Shown here in pieces: positions 1 to 10,526 of a stretch of 64,000 bases of DNA (positions within the stretch are counted from its first letter, which is position 1; each line of letters starts with the position of its first letter). Origin of the DNA: Acytostelium subglobosum LB1 (lineage: Eukaryota; Evosea; Eumycetozoa; Acytosteliales; Acytosteliaceae); the NCBI RefSeq assembly GCF_000787575.1, contig NW_012236529.1, positions 1,488,001 through 1,552,000 of the forward strand, written 5' to 3'. A program made the translations under genes and the position numbers. The notes beneath the pieces were generated by a model. The model saw only the letters and a program-made list of their open reading frames with translations. It searched no databases and was not told where the DNA came from.

Positions 1-1
1 G

Positions 2-2654
2 TCGGCCAAGCTGCAGGTGACCGACATGCTGAACGCCCATGTGCTCTGGGAGAATGGCTTCACGGGCAAGGGCACCAAGGTGGCCGTGTTTGACACGGGC
101 CTTCATCAGGACCACAAACACTTTAGAAACGTCAAAGAGGTTCAAGACTACACCAACGAGAAGATATATAATGACGAGCTTGGCCATGGCACGTTTGTCA
201 CGGGTGTCATTGCCAGTGACCACGAGGGATGTCCTGGCTTCGCGCCCGACGCCTCACTCTACATCTTCCGTGTATTTACCTCAAAGAAGCTCTCCTACAC
301 ATCATGGTTCTTGGATGCCTTCAACTACGCCATCCACATTGGCATCGATGTTCTCAATCTGAGCATAGGTGGCCACGACTTTATGGATCGTCCATTCATC
401 GAAAAGGTCTGGGAGATGAGTGCCAACAACATCATTGTCGTCTCTGCCATCGGAAATGATGGTCCACTTTATGGGTAAGTTAGCCAATCAATTGATCAAT
501 CTGGTTCAAGACCATCAACTAATCATCTCAAACAAACTGCAACTGTACAGAACTCTGAGCAACCCAGCTGATCAATCAGATGTCATTGGAGTGGGCTCAA
601 TTGATTCGTCGGAGAAGATCGCTCACTTCTCATCGAGAGGAATGACAACTTGGGAGATACCCGATGGTTATGGCAGAGTTAAGCCAGACCTGGTCACTTA
701 TGGATCCAGCGTGCTGGGTTCAATGACACCAAACACATTCGCCAGTGGCAGCACTGAGTGTCGTACTCTGTCCGGCACCAGTGTCTCGTCGCCAGTGGTG
801 GCCGGCGCAGTCGCCTTGCTGCTGAGCAGCGTGCCACACGACCGCCGTAGCATCATCAATCCCGCTTCGATCAAGCAAGTGCTGCTCGAGTCTGCCAAGC
901 CCATTGACGATGCAAACATCTTTGAACAGGGCCATGGCCGTCTGGACCTGATCGAGGCTTTCAAGGCCATGCAGAGATACACACCCAGGGTGTCCTTCTC
1001 GCCATCGTCCATTGACTTTACCAACTGCCCATACTTCTGGCCATACTGCACACAACCACTGTATTATAGCGGACTGCCTGCCATCGTTAACGTGACGATA
1101 TTCAATGGCATGGGCGTGTCGGGCCAGATTGTCGCACCACCCGCTTGGATCCCCGTCAAGAATGGCAACCTGTTGCACATGGAGTTCAGTTATCAAGAGA
1201 TGCTCTGGCCGTGGACCGGCCATCTAGGCGTGCACATCAGCGTCAAGAAGGAGGCGGCTATCTTTGATGGCATTGCCGAGGGCTTCATTCAGGTGAACAT
1301 CACATCACCACCACAGAACAGTGAGACCAAGCCACGTTTCCAATCACTGATGCTGCCAGTCAAGGTGCACATCATACCCACGCCACCAAGACACAAGCGC
1401 ATCCTCTGGGACCAGTTCCACAACCTCCGCTACCCATCTGGCTTCTTGCCCAAGGACACTTTCGAGACCAAGGACGAGCCATTCGACTGGAACGGAGACC
1501 ACCCTCACACCAACTTCCGCGGCATGTACCAAATGCTGCGTAGCCGTGGCTACTACCTGGAGATCCTGGGCTCGCCACTCACCTGTTTCGACTCGCAAAA
1601 CTATGGCGCACTGCTCATTGTCGACCCCGAAGAAGAGTTCTTCCCGGCCGAGATCAAGAAGATCGAGGAGGACGTGCGCAACAAGGGACTCAATCTCATC
1701 GTATTTGCCGACTGGTATAACGGCGACATGATGGAGAAGTTCAAATTCTACGACGACAACACCGAGCGCCACTGGACGCCGGCCACAGGTGGCGCCAACA
1801 TACCCGCGCTCAACGACTTTTTGTCCAACTTTGGCATCTTCCTTGGCGACACTGTGTACAACGGCGACTTTACCATTGGCAACCGATCGTCCATCTTTGC
1901 GTCGGGCACATCAATCATTGGCTTCCCCAGGGGTGGCATGTTCTACTCTGCCGAGTTGACCGACCTGAACAGACAGGTGCTGATGCGTCGCACGGCCACT
2001 CAAAAGGTACCCATCCTCGGCTTCTACCAGACATTGTCAATGGAGCATGAGTCCAGCTCGAGCAGTGGCGATGTGCAGGCGCCAGGCAAGGTCGTGGTCT
2101 TTGGAGACTCGACCTGTCTCGACGACGTCCGCAACAAGATTGGCCAAGTGCCCAGAGACGACGACTGCTTCTGGCTGTTGGACGACATTCTTCAGGTGAC
2201 ACAAGAGGGCCACAATGTACACAGACTGTTCCCAGGCATCTCGACGCTGGGCGCTCCTCTACTACCCCGCTACGACAAGAAGGACAGATACAAGTATGAC
2301 CTGCCCGTCAGAGCCAAAGAGGCCGAGCTCGCCAAGATATCGCGAGTGGTCAAGGCTGTTGCCCCACTTGACACCTGTCCCCTACACATCCATCGCATGG
2401 AGTCTGAGCGCTACACCTGGGAGGGTTTCTACAAGTATGAGAATATCACGTGGAAGGACCGTCATCGCGTGTTGCCCAACGTCCAAGTGCTCGTACTCAG
2501 CTCGGATCAAGACGACTCGACCATGCGCTCCAGTTTCTTCTTCCCCTATGTGATGATCATCATGGTGCTGTTTGTTCTTATCGTCAAATGGACCTACCAG
2601 AAGAAGCAAACCAAGCCTCTATCCCTTAAGTCAAGTACCGAGGCTGCTGTATAA
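2..2654 (+). CDS. MBTPS1: Site-1 protease (membrane-bound subtilisin-like proprotein convertase), 5' end missing
   Basis: This is a Golgi/ER serine protease that in other eukaryotes cuts membrane-bound transcription factors such as SREBP and ATF6 in the lumen. The model is join(2..474, 551..2654); the intron has GTAAGT and ACAG ends and restores the family string [13 protein letters not shown]. The catalytic triad is visible: Asp in VFDTGL, His in LGHGTFV and Ser in [11 protein letters not shown], with the oxyanion Asn in SAIGNDGP. Family blocks [36 protein letters not shown] and [10 protein letters not shown] follow in order. A membrane helix ([20 protein letters not shown]) and a basic tail lie at the C-terminus, as in human MBTPS1. 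The signal peptide and prodomain lie before the window, so the start is not seen. The family call is firm; the substrate in this organism is inferred. Confidence 0.95.
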
Positions 2655-3033
2655 TTCCAACAGAGTGTTCTGTCGTCGTGTTGGCGTGCCTCTCCTTCTC
2701 CTCATCAAAGGATATTATTTAATTAATACAATCCCCTACTATTGTGTCTTTTCTTGCCTTGTATTGCACAAGGCATATCCATCATCCATTCCTGAGCCAT
2801 CCTTCATTCGTACATTCATCACAAAAGTATCCAGTCAATCAAATGATGTGATGTGTTGCCTCGCCACACAAATGCGCTCTGTCAATCAATTGATTGACTG
2901 GATTTTCCCAACATGAGCCTGCAATTTGGAAACTGGCAAAGCATGTACAGCATCACTAGTGAGTTCACATCACATCGCATACCATTCCATTCTAGCATCA
3001 CATTACTTACCTATGGTTATTCATATCAACAAC
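2655..3033. other. Intergenic spacer
   Basis: AT-rich spacer between two genes on the + strand. It should hold the 3' UTR of the protease gene and the promoter of the next gene. An open frame enters it from the right but has no convincing ATG before 3034. I see no RNA gene or repeat worth naming. Confidence 0.5.
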
Positions 3034-4443
3034 ATGTCTATATTACTTTTATCAAAGATATTTACATTACTATGGAATGATCCATTGACACCGATTGGTT
3101 GGAAGATTACATTGTCATTGGTATCCAAGTCTTCATTCATTATAGTATCCAATCTAATATGTGGCCGAGGTATCAATAGAAGATTCTTACAAGATCCAAC
3201 TTTATTCAAACACTTGATAAACAGGAATCAATGCATACTCTCTCGTATCATAAGGATGGATGAGCGGATTGAGGATATCATACCATTCCTACAAGCCGCA
3301 AGTTCATCAATGCTATCACCAATCAAAGATGTTACTTGTCTAACTCTTAGGTATAATTATAAGATGAAGACTAATACCCAGAAGTGCCACGACTACCTAT
3401 TGTCCGAACTTGGAAACAACCTTCACGAGCTGTCAATATTCAACTTCAACAAGACCATTGTCTATAGACCAATCCTATCTTATGTCCCGTTGTCCAATGC
3501 GAGGCTAACATCTTTCAAGTTCGAAACATATGACAATGAGCCTGATTTTAAGTTACTAAGAGAGTTCCTGGCAAGTCATTCTGAGACATTGGAGTCCATT
3601 CACCTTGGAATTGGGTCACAAGTCAACGACAAGTGCAAGAAGGAGTGTAGGAAGTTGGTAAAGTCGATGGTTACCGGAGCATTTGGTAGACTGAGATCAT
3701 TGTCATTTGGAACTTGGGCATTCAAGACTGGGATTCCAATGAAGAATCCACTCAAGTTCTTTGAACGTATCATACAATCATTGCCCAACCTAAAGATACT
3801 CGATTTGACTCATATCTTGGACAGTGAACAGGACTTTGTAACATGGTTCAACGTCTCGGCTGGCAAGTTCTTAAAGTATGACATGATATCTCGTCTTCAA
3901 CTTCCATTCCTAGTGACGAAGAAAGATATTGAACTCTTAGAATCACTCAAGGAGGTCAAGAATCTCAAATCACTGTTCATCAAGGTGGCCACCAAGGATC
4001 TGGTCCTATCATCGTCAGTTACCAGTTGTTATTTCAACACTTCGGAGGTCCTACCTGAGCATTTGGAACAACTAGGCAAGAACAACTCAAATATTCAACA
4101 TGTAAAGTTACGAGCATACTATCTCAAACCCTGTCCCAAGATATATATCAAGTTTGCCAAGTCCTTTACCAACCTTCGATCAATTAAGATGTGGTTGACG
4201 GATGAACAACTCAATCTATTCACCATTAACTATTTGGTACTTACCAAAACCTTGGAGCGACTATCCATCAAAGTTGATTTCATCAACCTTAGTCAATGGT
4301 TTGAATATCTCAATATCAATCAATCAATTCAATCAGTCAAGATCCATGCCTTTGAGCCCGAATTCTCCAACATCTATGGCATGTTCCAATATGAGCCTAG
4401 GAATCGTGTTACCCTCAAATACCTCAGATTCTTCAACTATTAA
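3034..4443 (+). CDS. Dictyostelid F-box/leucine-rich-repeat-like protein
   Basis: Single-exon frame of about 469 residues from the ATG at 3034. Further-upstream in-frame starts are less likely, because the N-terminus from 3034 begins with a helix pattern typical of dictyostelid F-box-like proteins (leucine-rich first helix, then LSLVSKSSF, as in the 'SLVCK' of F-boxes). The rest shows irregular repeats of LxxLxLxxxx type (for example LRSLSFGTW, LPNLKILDLTH, VKNLKSLFIK, FTNLRSIKMW), consistent with a curved LRR solenoid. Such proteins are often substrate receptors of SCF ubiquitin ligases, but that role is inferred from family style only. There is no signal peptide or membrane helix. Two Cys-rich spots are present (KCKKECRK, TSCYF). 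It belongs to a large lineage-specific class; the exact subfamily is not recognised. Confidence 0.7.
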   Translation: MSILLLSKIFTLLWNDPLTPIGWKITLSLVSKSSFIIVSNLICGRGINRRFLQDPTLFKHLINRNQCILSRIIRMDERIEDIIPFLQAASSSMLSPIKDVTCLTLRYNYKMKTNTQKCHDYLLSELGNNLHELSIFNFNKTIVYRPILSYVPLSNARLTSFKFETYDNEPDFKLLREFLASHSETLESIHLGIGSQVNDKCKKECRKLVKSMVTGAFGRLRSLSFGTWAFKTGIPMKNPLKFFERIIQSLPNLKILDLTHILDSEQDFVTWFNVSAGKFLKYDMISRLQLPFLVTKKDIELLESLKEVKNLKSLFIKVATKDLVLSSSVTSCYFNTSEVLPEHLEQLGKNNSNIQHVKLRAYYLKPCPKIYIKFAKSFTNLRSIKMWLTDEQLNLFTINYLVLTKTLERLSIKVDFINLSQWFEYLNINQSIQSVKIHAFEPEFSNIYGMFQYEPRNRVTLKYLRFFNY

Positions 4444-4834
4444 ATCTCTATCAATCATTCTCCAGTTACCTCTGAAGTCCGCGTATGTTAAACTTTCAGG
4501 ATTATTTAGACAAGGTTTCTAATTGATCAAATCAATTGTGATTATTGACTACCATATTGACATTAAGTCCATCAATATGGACGAAGTTTGAGCGTGGTAG
4601 AAAATTGTTGTCTTTACGAGGTGGAAGTTGTTGGCAGAGGAGTGGCAACAGATTTACAAAGTTCGCCAGCACATAAAAACTCAACATGTCATTTCAATTT
4701 TACCATTTTATCACCAAAACGATACCTAATTATCTCTATCTCTATCTGTATCTATATCAATATCAATATCTCTATCTCTATCTATCTACTCATATAAAAT
4801 AAAATATTATATTATTATATTTATTTTTCTTTTG
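4444..4834. other. Intergenic spacer with TCTATC/TATCAA microsatellite
   Basis: Spacer between two + strand genes. It ends in a pyrimidine-rich microsatellite of TCTATC and ATCAAT units at about 4732-4795, followed by a very AT-rich stretch just before the next ATG. The AT block is typical of a dictyostelid core promoter and leader. Short frames here have no support as genes. Confidence 0.5.
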
Positions 4835-5959
4835 ATGAATGGAATGGATGGATCCAATGAAGGATATTATAAATGCTATCATGATGATTGTACCAAGATT
4901 AGTACCATTTATTACCATGTAATGAGACATTGTGGAGTTGTACATGGATGTAATGGTAAAACTGCTTGTCCCAACAATCTTAATCATCGAGATATCCATG
5001 GCATGCTCATCCATCATATTGATGACCCGCGTCGACCCAAGAACAAGAAGCATGGACCTCATCAACCTGGTTCAATTAGACAAGATGTTAGCAATTTGTC
5101 CACTGGTGATGATCATGACAATCATGGTCATGGTCATGGTCACGGTCATGGTCATGGTCATGGTAATCAACAACATCCAACGAACGTCAACGACAAAGGA
5201 AAGAAAATAAGTAAAGAGAATGGTCACAAGGCTTCACCAAGCACAACAACAACAACAACAACAACATCATCATCATCAAGACGCACTACTACTGGGTTTA
5301 CTCATTCACACGGCCAACATAATGGCACTTCAAAGGAATCACTCATTGATGACATCATTGTAAATGTCACCGACAACGTCGAGATGGACGATGCTGACGA
5401 CACACATGATATCTCCATCAACAACCACATCAATGGACACAATAATCATTCATCTTCTTCATCAGTTGATGGCAACAGATATGGTCAAGTTGACAATGAT
5501 TACAGCCCTTCAAACGATTCGGACTATGGAGGAGCAAGAGTGTTCAAATGTACACATCGACATTGTATTCAATGTTACCTCGATCATGACGCTCTCACAT
5601 TACATATCAAGCAACCTCATGACTGTGGCAAGCTGAAACAGTGTCCCAGTTGCCAACAGAATGATATCAACAACTTTTTGGCATTGAGACGTCGTCGAAA
5701 GAAAAGGCGCAAAGAGCTTGGGCTGCCACCTATCGACGAGCGACAACAGGAGAAACAATATCTTCAACTTCCATCAGACAATTATGTATATGAAATTGAC
5801 AAGATCATTGATTCAAAGATCAAAGAGTTGGACAACTGTTGTAACCATTACATTGACAATGGACAACATGGCATCGCTCAACCATCACAACAACACCAAC
5901 ATCAACATCAACTTCGACAAGACAACGCACATTGTATCAAACGTAAAAGGAACAACTAG
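4835..5959 (+). CDS. Cys/His-finger protein with a (His-Gly)n tract
   Basis: Single exon, about 374 residues, starting at the ATG at 4835; a TTG just upstream is not a plausible start. Two Cys/His clusters look like degenerate C2H2-type fingers: residues about 10-40 (CYHDDC ... HVMRHCGVVHGC ... C) and about 230-275 (CTHRHCIQC ... HIKQPHDCGKLKQCPSC). Each could hold one or more zinc ions. Between them are a (HG)n stretch of about 14 residues encoded by CATGGT repeats, poly-Thr/Ser, and an acidic segment. A basic run (LRRRRKKRRKE) after the second cluster may be a nuclear localisation signal. The C-terminus is Gln/His-rich. It may be a nucleic-acid-binding nuclear protein; no named family is recognised. 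It converges with the RGS gene, with 198 bp between the stops. Confidence 0.75.
   Translation: MNGMDGSNEGYYKCYHDDCTKISTIYYHVMRHCGVVHGCNGKTACPNNLNHRDIHGMLIHHIDDPRRPKNKKHGPHQPGSIRQDVSNLSTGDDHDNHGHGHGHGHGHGHGNQQHPTNVNDKGKKISKENGHKASPSTTTTTTTTSSSSRRTTTGFTHSHGQHNGTSKESLIDDIIVNVTDNVEMDDADDTHDISINNHINGHNNHSSSSSVDGNRYGQVDNDYSPSNDSDYGGARVFKCTHRHCIQCYLDHDALTLHIKQPHDCGKLKQCPSCQQNDINNFLALRRRRKKRRKELGLPPIDERQQEKQYLQLPSDNYVYEIDKIIDSKIKELDNCCNHYIDNGQHGIAQPSQQHQHQHQLRQDNAHCIKRKRNN
5123..5164 (+). repeat. CATGGT hexanucleotide microsatellite in coding sequence
   Basis: About seven near-perfect copies of CATGGT (one with CACGGT) encode the His-Gly alternation of the finger protein. Slippage here would change the protein by whole HG units without breaking the frame. 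Confidence 0.85.
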
Positions 5960-6157
5960 CAACTTCATTCACATTCTCTCGCTCAATGCTACAGAGAGTC
6001 TCAACCATCAATCAATGGTTCAGCAATTATTAAAGCGCGCGAAAATACAAACAACAAAGGGATGAAGATGAGATGGTGGCGGAGGCTGGCAACTCGGGTG
6101 TTGACCAACTGTGTGTCCGCCGACCAGATAGACCGATTGGTCTTTGCTTTAATTCAT

Positions 6158-8579
6158 TTAAACCTGACTTGACTTGAGACATGGACCTGGCCCAATCTTG
6201 AATGGGAAGTTGGACTTTTTGTATCGCTCGAAGCTGTCCGTCTCCATCAATGTGAATATATGGAACTGTGACTCATTGAACATTGTGTCCAAGTTGTCAT
6301 GTACTCCATTATCTATCCTCTGTAACAATTCCTCCACTCTCTTGACACAAGTACTTGGTAAATTGACTTGACTAGTTGCCTTATCATTAATATATTGATT
6401 GTATATACATTGGCATTCGACTAGTTTACTGTTTGGTATAGATATTGGATTGATTAGTATGTATGAATGAGTGGTGGATCATGGATGATGACATACCCTT
6501 GACGATCCATCTTTTTGAACTTCTCAATCCTCAACCAAAAGTCAAGATTCTCAACAGAGTATTCGGACATGAGGAAGGATCTGAAACAATCACATGCTTC
6601 ACTATCTCTCAACAACTCTATCATTGATGGTATCAACTTTGTGTTCTCATAGTACTCGATAAAGTGCTTGATATCCAGTTCGGATGCTAGTTTGGAATAA
6701 GTTAGTATAATGTTTGTGATTGATTGATTGATTGAGTGAGTGAGTTGTACATACCAACTGTTCCACGTCTGTTCCTCACTGTCAACTTGGGTCTTTGGTT
6801 GGGGTCGGGTATGTTGTCATCGGACTTGACGAGAGATGGAGATGGGGATGGTGTGGACGGTGAATGATTGAGCTTCTTGGGAAGACTCAACTTGGAAGAC
6901 TCATTGTCATTGGAACTCTTGGAAGAATATGAACGAAGGTTGAGAACGGTGGCCATCCTCTTGAGCATCTTTGGACCAACTGATATGTGCTCATTCTGGA
7001 CTGAGGGTGGTCTGGATGATGACATGATGGACTCTTGAGAAAAGGTCATAGAATTGATCGAGTCATATGTTCCAGACTCTGAGATATTTGATGTTGATCC
7101 ACCCTCTTCACTGTTGTCATTCATTGATGATGGATCTGGTGATATGTCGATCTGGTCATTCATCCTCTCGGCCACTATCGTTTGAGAATGTGATAGAGAT
7201 TGTTCCTTCTTGCCCTTCTCCTTCTTCATATGATCCTTCACCTTCCTCTCTATATTCTTCTTCTCTCTCTTCTCGCGTTGTCTCTGTTCCTGAATACAAC
7301 TGTCCAAGGATGATGCAGCCAAATGCATGGATGTGAGTGTTGGTGACAATAACTTCCTAATCTTCTTCTTGTCCAATGTAGAATTCTTCTCGAGACTGGT
7401 CGACACCTCGATGGTCGTAGTGGTAGACTTCTTCTCCTTGGGCTGCAGGGGTGGCTTGATCTTGGGCAATGGCTTGGGTGTATATAATGTGTTTGTGATG
7501 GCAGTTGGTGATGCCTGGATCATCATTGAATGACCAGTGGGCGAGAACATCTTGCTCTCCTGTCGAACCAATCCCTCAGCAACCATCGGTCTCTTTGTCA
7601 GCTGTGCAGATGATGGAGCAGAGCGCAGTGTGATCACACCCTTGGATGCCACAATATCATCGGATGACAAGGATCTCAACTTCAATGGATGGTAGATTGG
7701 AACGGTTGGAAGTGATTGATATTGAATCTCACGTTTCTGATGCATCTCCAGTGAATGTTCGTGGCGTACTGAGCTTGATGTCAACTCGTGTCTCAGGTAG
7801 TCCATGATGGCCTCCAAGCCCAGCTCAACAATATCACTTGGTGGACTGATGATTGGATTGCCAAACAATTCCAGGATGAATAGTGATAGCCTGGCAACCT
7901 GATCAGGTACCACTCGTATCCTATTATCTGACAAGTACAATTCCTTGAGTGATACCAATTGATTGATTTGTTTTGGAATCGATCCAATCTTGTTTCCAGA
8001 CATATTCAAACTCTGCAAAGATGTCATTGACAACACAACCTTTGGTATCTTCTTGAAACTATTATGAGCCAATCTAAGTATCTGAAGTGATTGTAACTTT
8101 TTGAAAGACTTTGGAAGTGTCTTGAGTCTATGATTGAGCGAGTTAGTGATTGATTGTTTGATTTCCAGAAATTAATATTGAACTTACTTGTTGTAATCCA
8201 AACTGATTGATTGAAGGAATCCAAGATTGATGAAGAAGTCATCGGGCATGATGATTAATTTGTTGTTGCTGCAGAGGATGGCCTCAATTCGATCTTTGTC
8301 ACAGGGGACTTTGTCTGGAAGTCTTGGCATGTCCCTGAATGAGTAATCCAATACAACTCCTCCATTTACTCCATTTGATATTGATCCCATTATTTGTGTT
8401 CCGGCGGCTGCAGTAGTGGTATTGGTATTGGTAGCAGTGGAAAGGTCTAACCTGGAGGTTGATGTTGATACTGATGAATGTGTTGATGATGTGCTGTCAC
8501 TTGAACTCCAATCACCAAGCTCAGAAGTTGACGAGCGGCTAAGTATTATAACGTCTCTATTATTATCAATGATTTCCAT
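6158..8579 (-). CDS. LRR-RGS protein (leucine-rich repeats plus regulator of G-protein signalling domain)
   Basis: Model: complement(join(6158..6428, 6497..6686, 6755..8127, 8188..8579)), 741 residues; every junction has GT..AG. Residues 1-80 are Ser/Thr-rich. About 88-245 is a leucine-rich-repeat block of the Ras-suppressor/plant type (for example LKTLPKSFKKLQSLQILRL, LQSLNMSGNKIGSIP, LKELYLSDNRIRVVP). A long, basic, Ser-rich, low-complexity middle with a Lys/Glu-rich predicted coiled coil (about 345-385) follows. The C-terminal 150 residues are an RGS domain: FIEYYENTKL, then SEACDCFRSFLMSEYSVENL, then DFWLRIEKFKKM, then ATSQVNLP, then an MFNESQ..IFTLMETDSFERY end. RGS domains speed GTP hydrolysis by G-alpha. 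The LRR array may bind a partner or a small GTPase. Domain calls are firm; the biological role, perhaps chemotactic signalling, is inferred. Confidence 0.88.
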
Positions 8580-10526
8580 AGTTTGTTAATATTAATATTA
8601 ATCTTATTAATTATTATTTAATTAAAGAGGGAAGGAACCCTTTGGAAATTCTTGAAGATATTGATATGATGTGATGGGATGGGATGGGATGAGATGGAAG
8701 TGATGGGCAAAGATTGGAGATGGGAAGAGATGGTGTTTGATTGAGTGATGAGAGTGTGTGGAGCTCGCCCGAGAGTGCGCCTAGTGTCATCTCATGTCTA
8801 AGGTCTGATCAGACCTCGGGCAACTTAGACACTCACACACTTTGGACAACGTCAGTGATCATGTGATCAACATTGTTACAATAGTGTGTGCCATGAATGA
8901 TTGATTCGATGTGATGCGATGCGATGTGATAGGACGATTTATTGGATGATGACTTACCAATGTAGAATGGCGCGACGGGACTATATAGTACTCCTTGATC
9001 AGTTGAAAGGACAAAGAATGTGTTGTGTGTGTTGATAATTATAGGACACTGTTTCGGAGAGGAAGGAGACGCGGATAGATAATGGTAATTGATTGAATGA
9101 GTGGATGGATGATGTTGGATGGAGATGATGATGTTGATGATGATGATGTTGCAAGTTGTATCGGTATAACTTTGTGGCTGGATTATAACAATTACAATTG
9201 GCGTTTAGAGTAAGGAAACAAACAACAACAACAAATAACAATAAATAACAACAACAACAAGAAGAGGAAGTGTATATTGACACTAGTGTCGATGTTAGTT
9301 GGTTGTTGGAAGAATGGCAGAGTATTGTCGGAGTGCGTGGTTGTGGATGTGGCGCCACTTCCTCACTTTCTTCACTTACTACCTTCTTTCTTTTCTTCCT
9401 TCATTCATTCAACACTTGTTACACTGCCAATGTCAACGCCGCTTCCTAATAAATTGGGTTAACATATTGCTGCTTCACTTGAGTGAGTGTGTTCAAAGAG
9501 AGAGTGAGAGCATGTGATGTGATGTGGTTGGTGGGCATTGACAACAACGGAAGTGTTTGATTGATTGATTGATTGATTTGATTTGATTAGTGAGGGGTGT
9601 CATGTGATTGTTGATTGAATGATTGATTGATTGACTGGCTTGGTAGGTGGTGGGCGAAATATGTGTATGTGGTAGGCTGGTTGCCCAACAGTGTCCGCGC
9701 CGTTGTAGATGGACACTGAAGTAAAGGGTGTATCGATTCCAGATGCGAATGAGATGCAACCAACCAATTTATATGTATAACACAATAGTGTGGTTATTAA
9801 TTAACTCATCGTATGTTATGTGTGTGTGTATAATTGATTGATCAATCAGATACACACACGAGTGTGTGATCTTGTGTGTTCATTTGTGTGTTTGAATGAT
9901 CAAACAGTGTGGTAGGGGTTAGAATTAATATGTTACACACTCTTCATTGATGTACTACTACTACGATTAATGATGTATGATAGTGTTACGGGGCCGGAGA
10001 GTGGAATTGATGATTAAGGGTTGGCAATGGATTGGTATGGTATGGTATGGGTACTATGTGTAATTTGAGTAATGCGTAATGAGGAATAAGTTCATGATCA
10101 TTGCCAACATCATCTTCATCCACTCCCTCAACAACCACCTAAACAACCACCTAAACAACCACCAACTAAACATCCAACATCAAACATCCAACTTCCAACA
10201 TCATTCAAAGTATATTTGAGTAAATGAAGGGAATGAATGTAGGAGTTAATGTGAAGTCCTATTTTAAGATGTGATGGATACCAACAATAACAATAAAGAG
10301 AGTGAGAGAGAGTTAAGGACTTTGCCCGCCTGGTCCTATGAATAGGGATCTTGAAATCCACAAATGTCCCATACCAACACGGCAACTATATTTAGTATCC
10401 TCACTCAATCCCGCCTCAGGTCAAGTCCGGGGCGCCATTCCCACACATCAATGAATGATTGAGTAACGTTGTGATCGATCCAATGAATGAATGTTGTTTG
10501 GTACATGCATGCTTATGTGTGACCAA
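8580..10526. other. Long gene-free spacer between two minus-strand genes
   Basis: Nearly 2 kb without a gene I can support. It holds the promoter of the LRR-RGS gene (AT-rich just above 8580), GATGG and ATTG repeat tracts (8675-8700; 9555-9640), a (CAACAACCACCTAAA)-like triplication at 10125-10170, and a nested palindrome at 8767-8830. Several antisense frames of 60-120 codons occur, but their composition follows the simple repeats (runs of Cys, His, Ser-Ile-Asn-Gln-Ser), so I do not call them. Confidence 0.5.
8767..8830. repeat. Nested palindrome / potential cruciform
   Basis: AGGTCTGATCAGACCT at 8801-8816 is a perfect 16-bp palindrome. It sits inside a second inverted pair, GTCTAA (8796-8801) with TTAGAC (8825-8830), and a third, GCCCGAG (8767-8773) with CTCGGGC (8815-8821). 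The layers overlap, so they are alternative folds. It lies about 200 bp upstream of the LRR-RGS start codon and could be a dimeric regulator site. Confidence 0.8.

Noticed and set aside
8999-9358. 119-codon minus-strand frame in the long spacer
   Set aside because: Runs of Cys, Val and His come from GTT/GAT triplet repeats. No recognisable motif or splice partner.
9493-9785. Overlapping minus-strand frames (about 60-90 codons)
   Set aside because: Composition follows ATTG repeats (Ser-Ile-Asn-Gln-Ser runs). No family signal.
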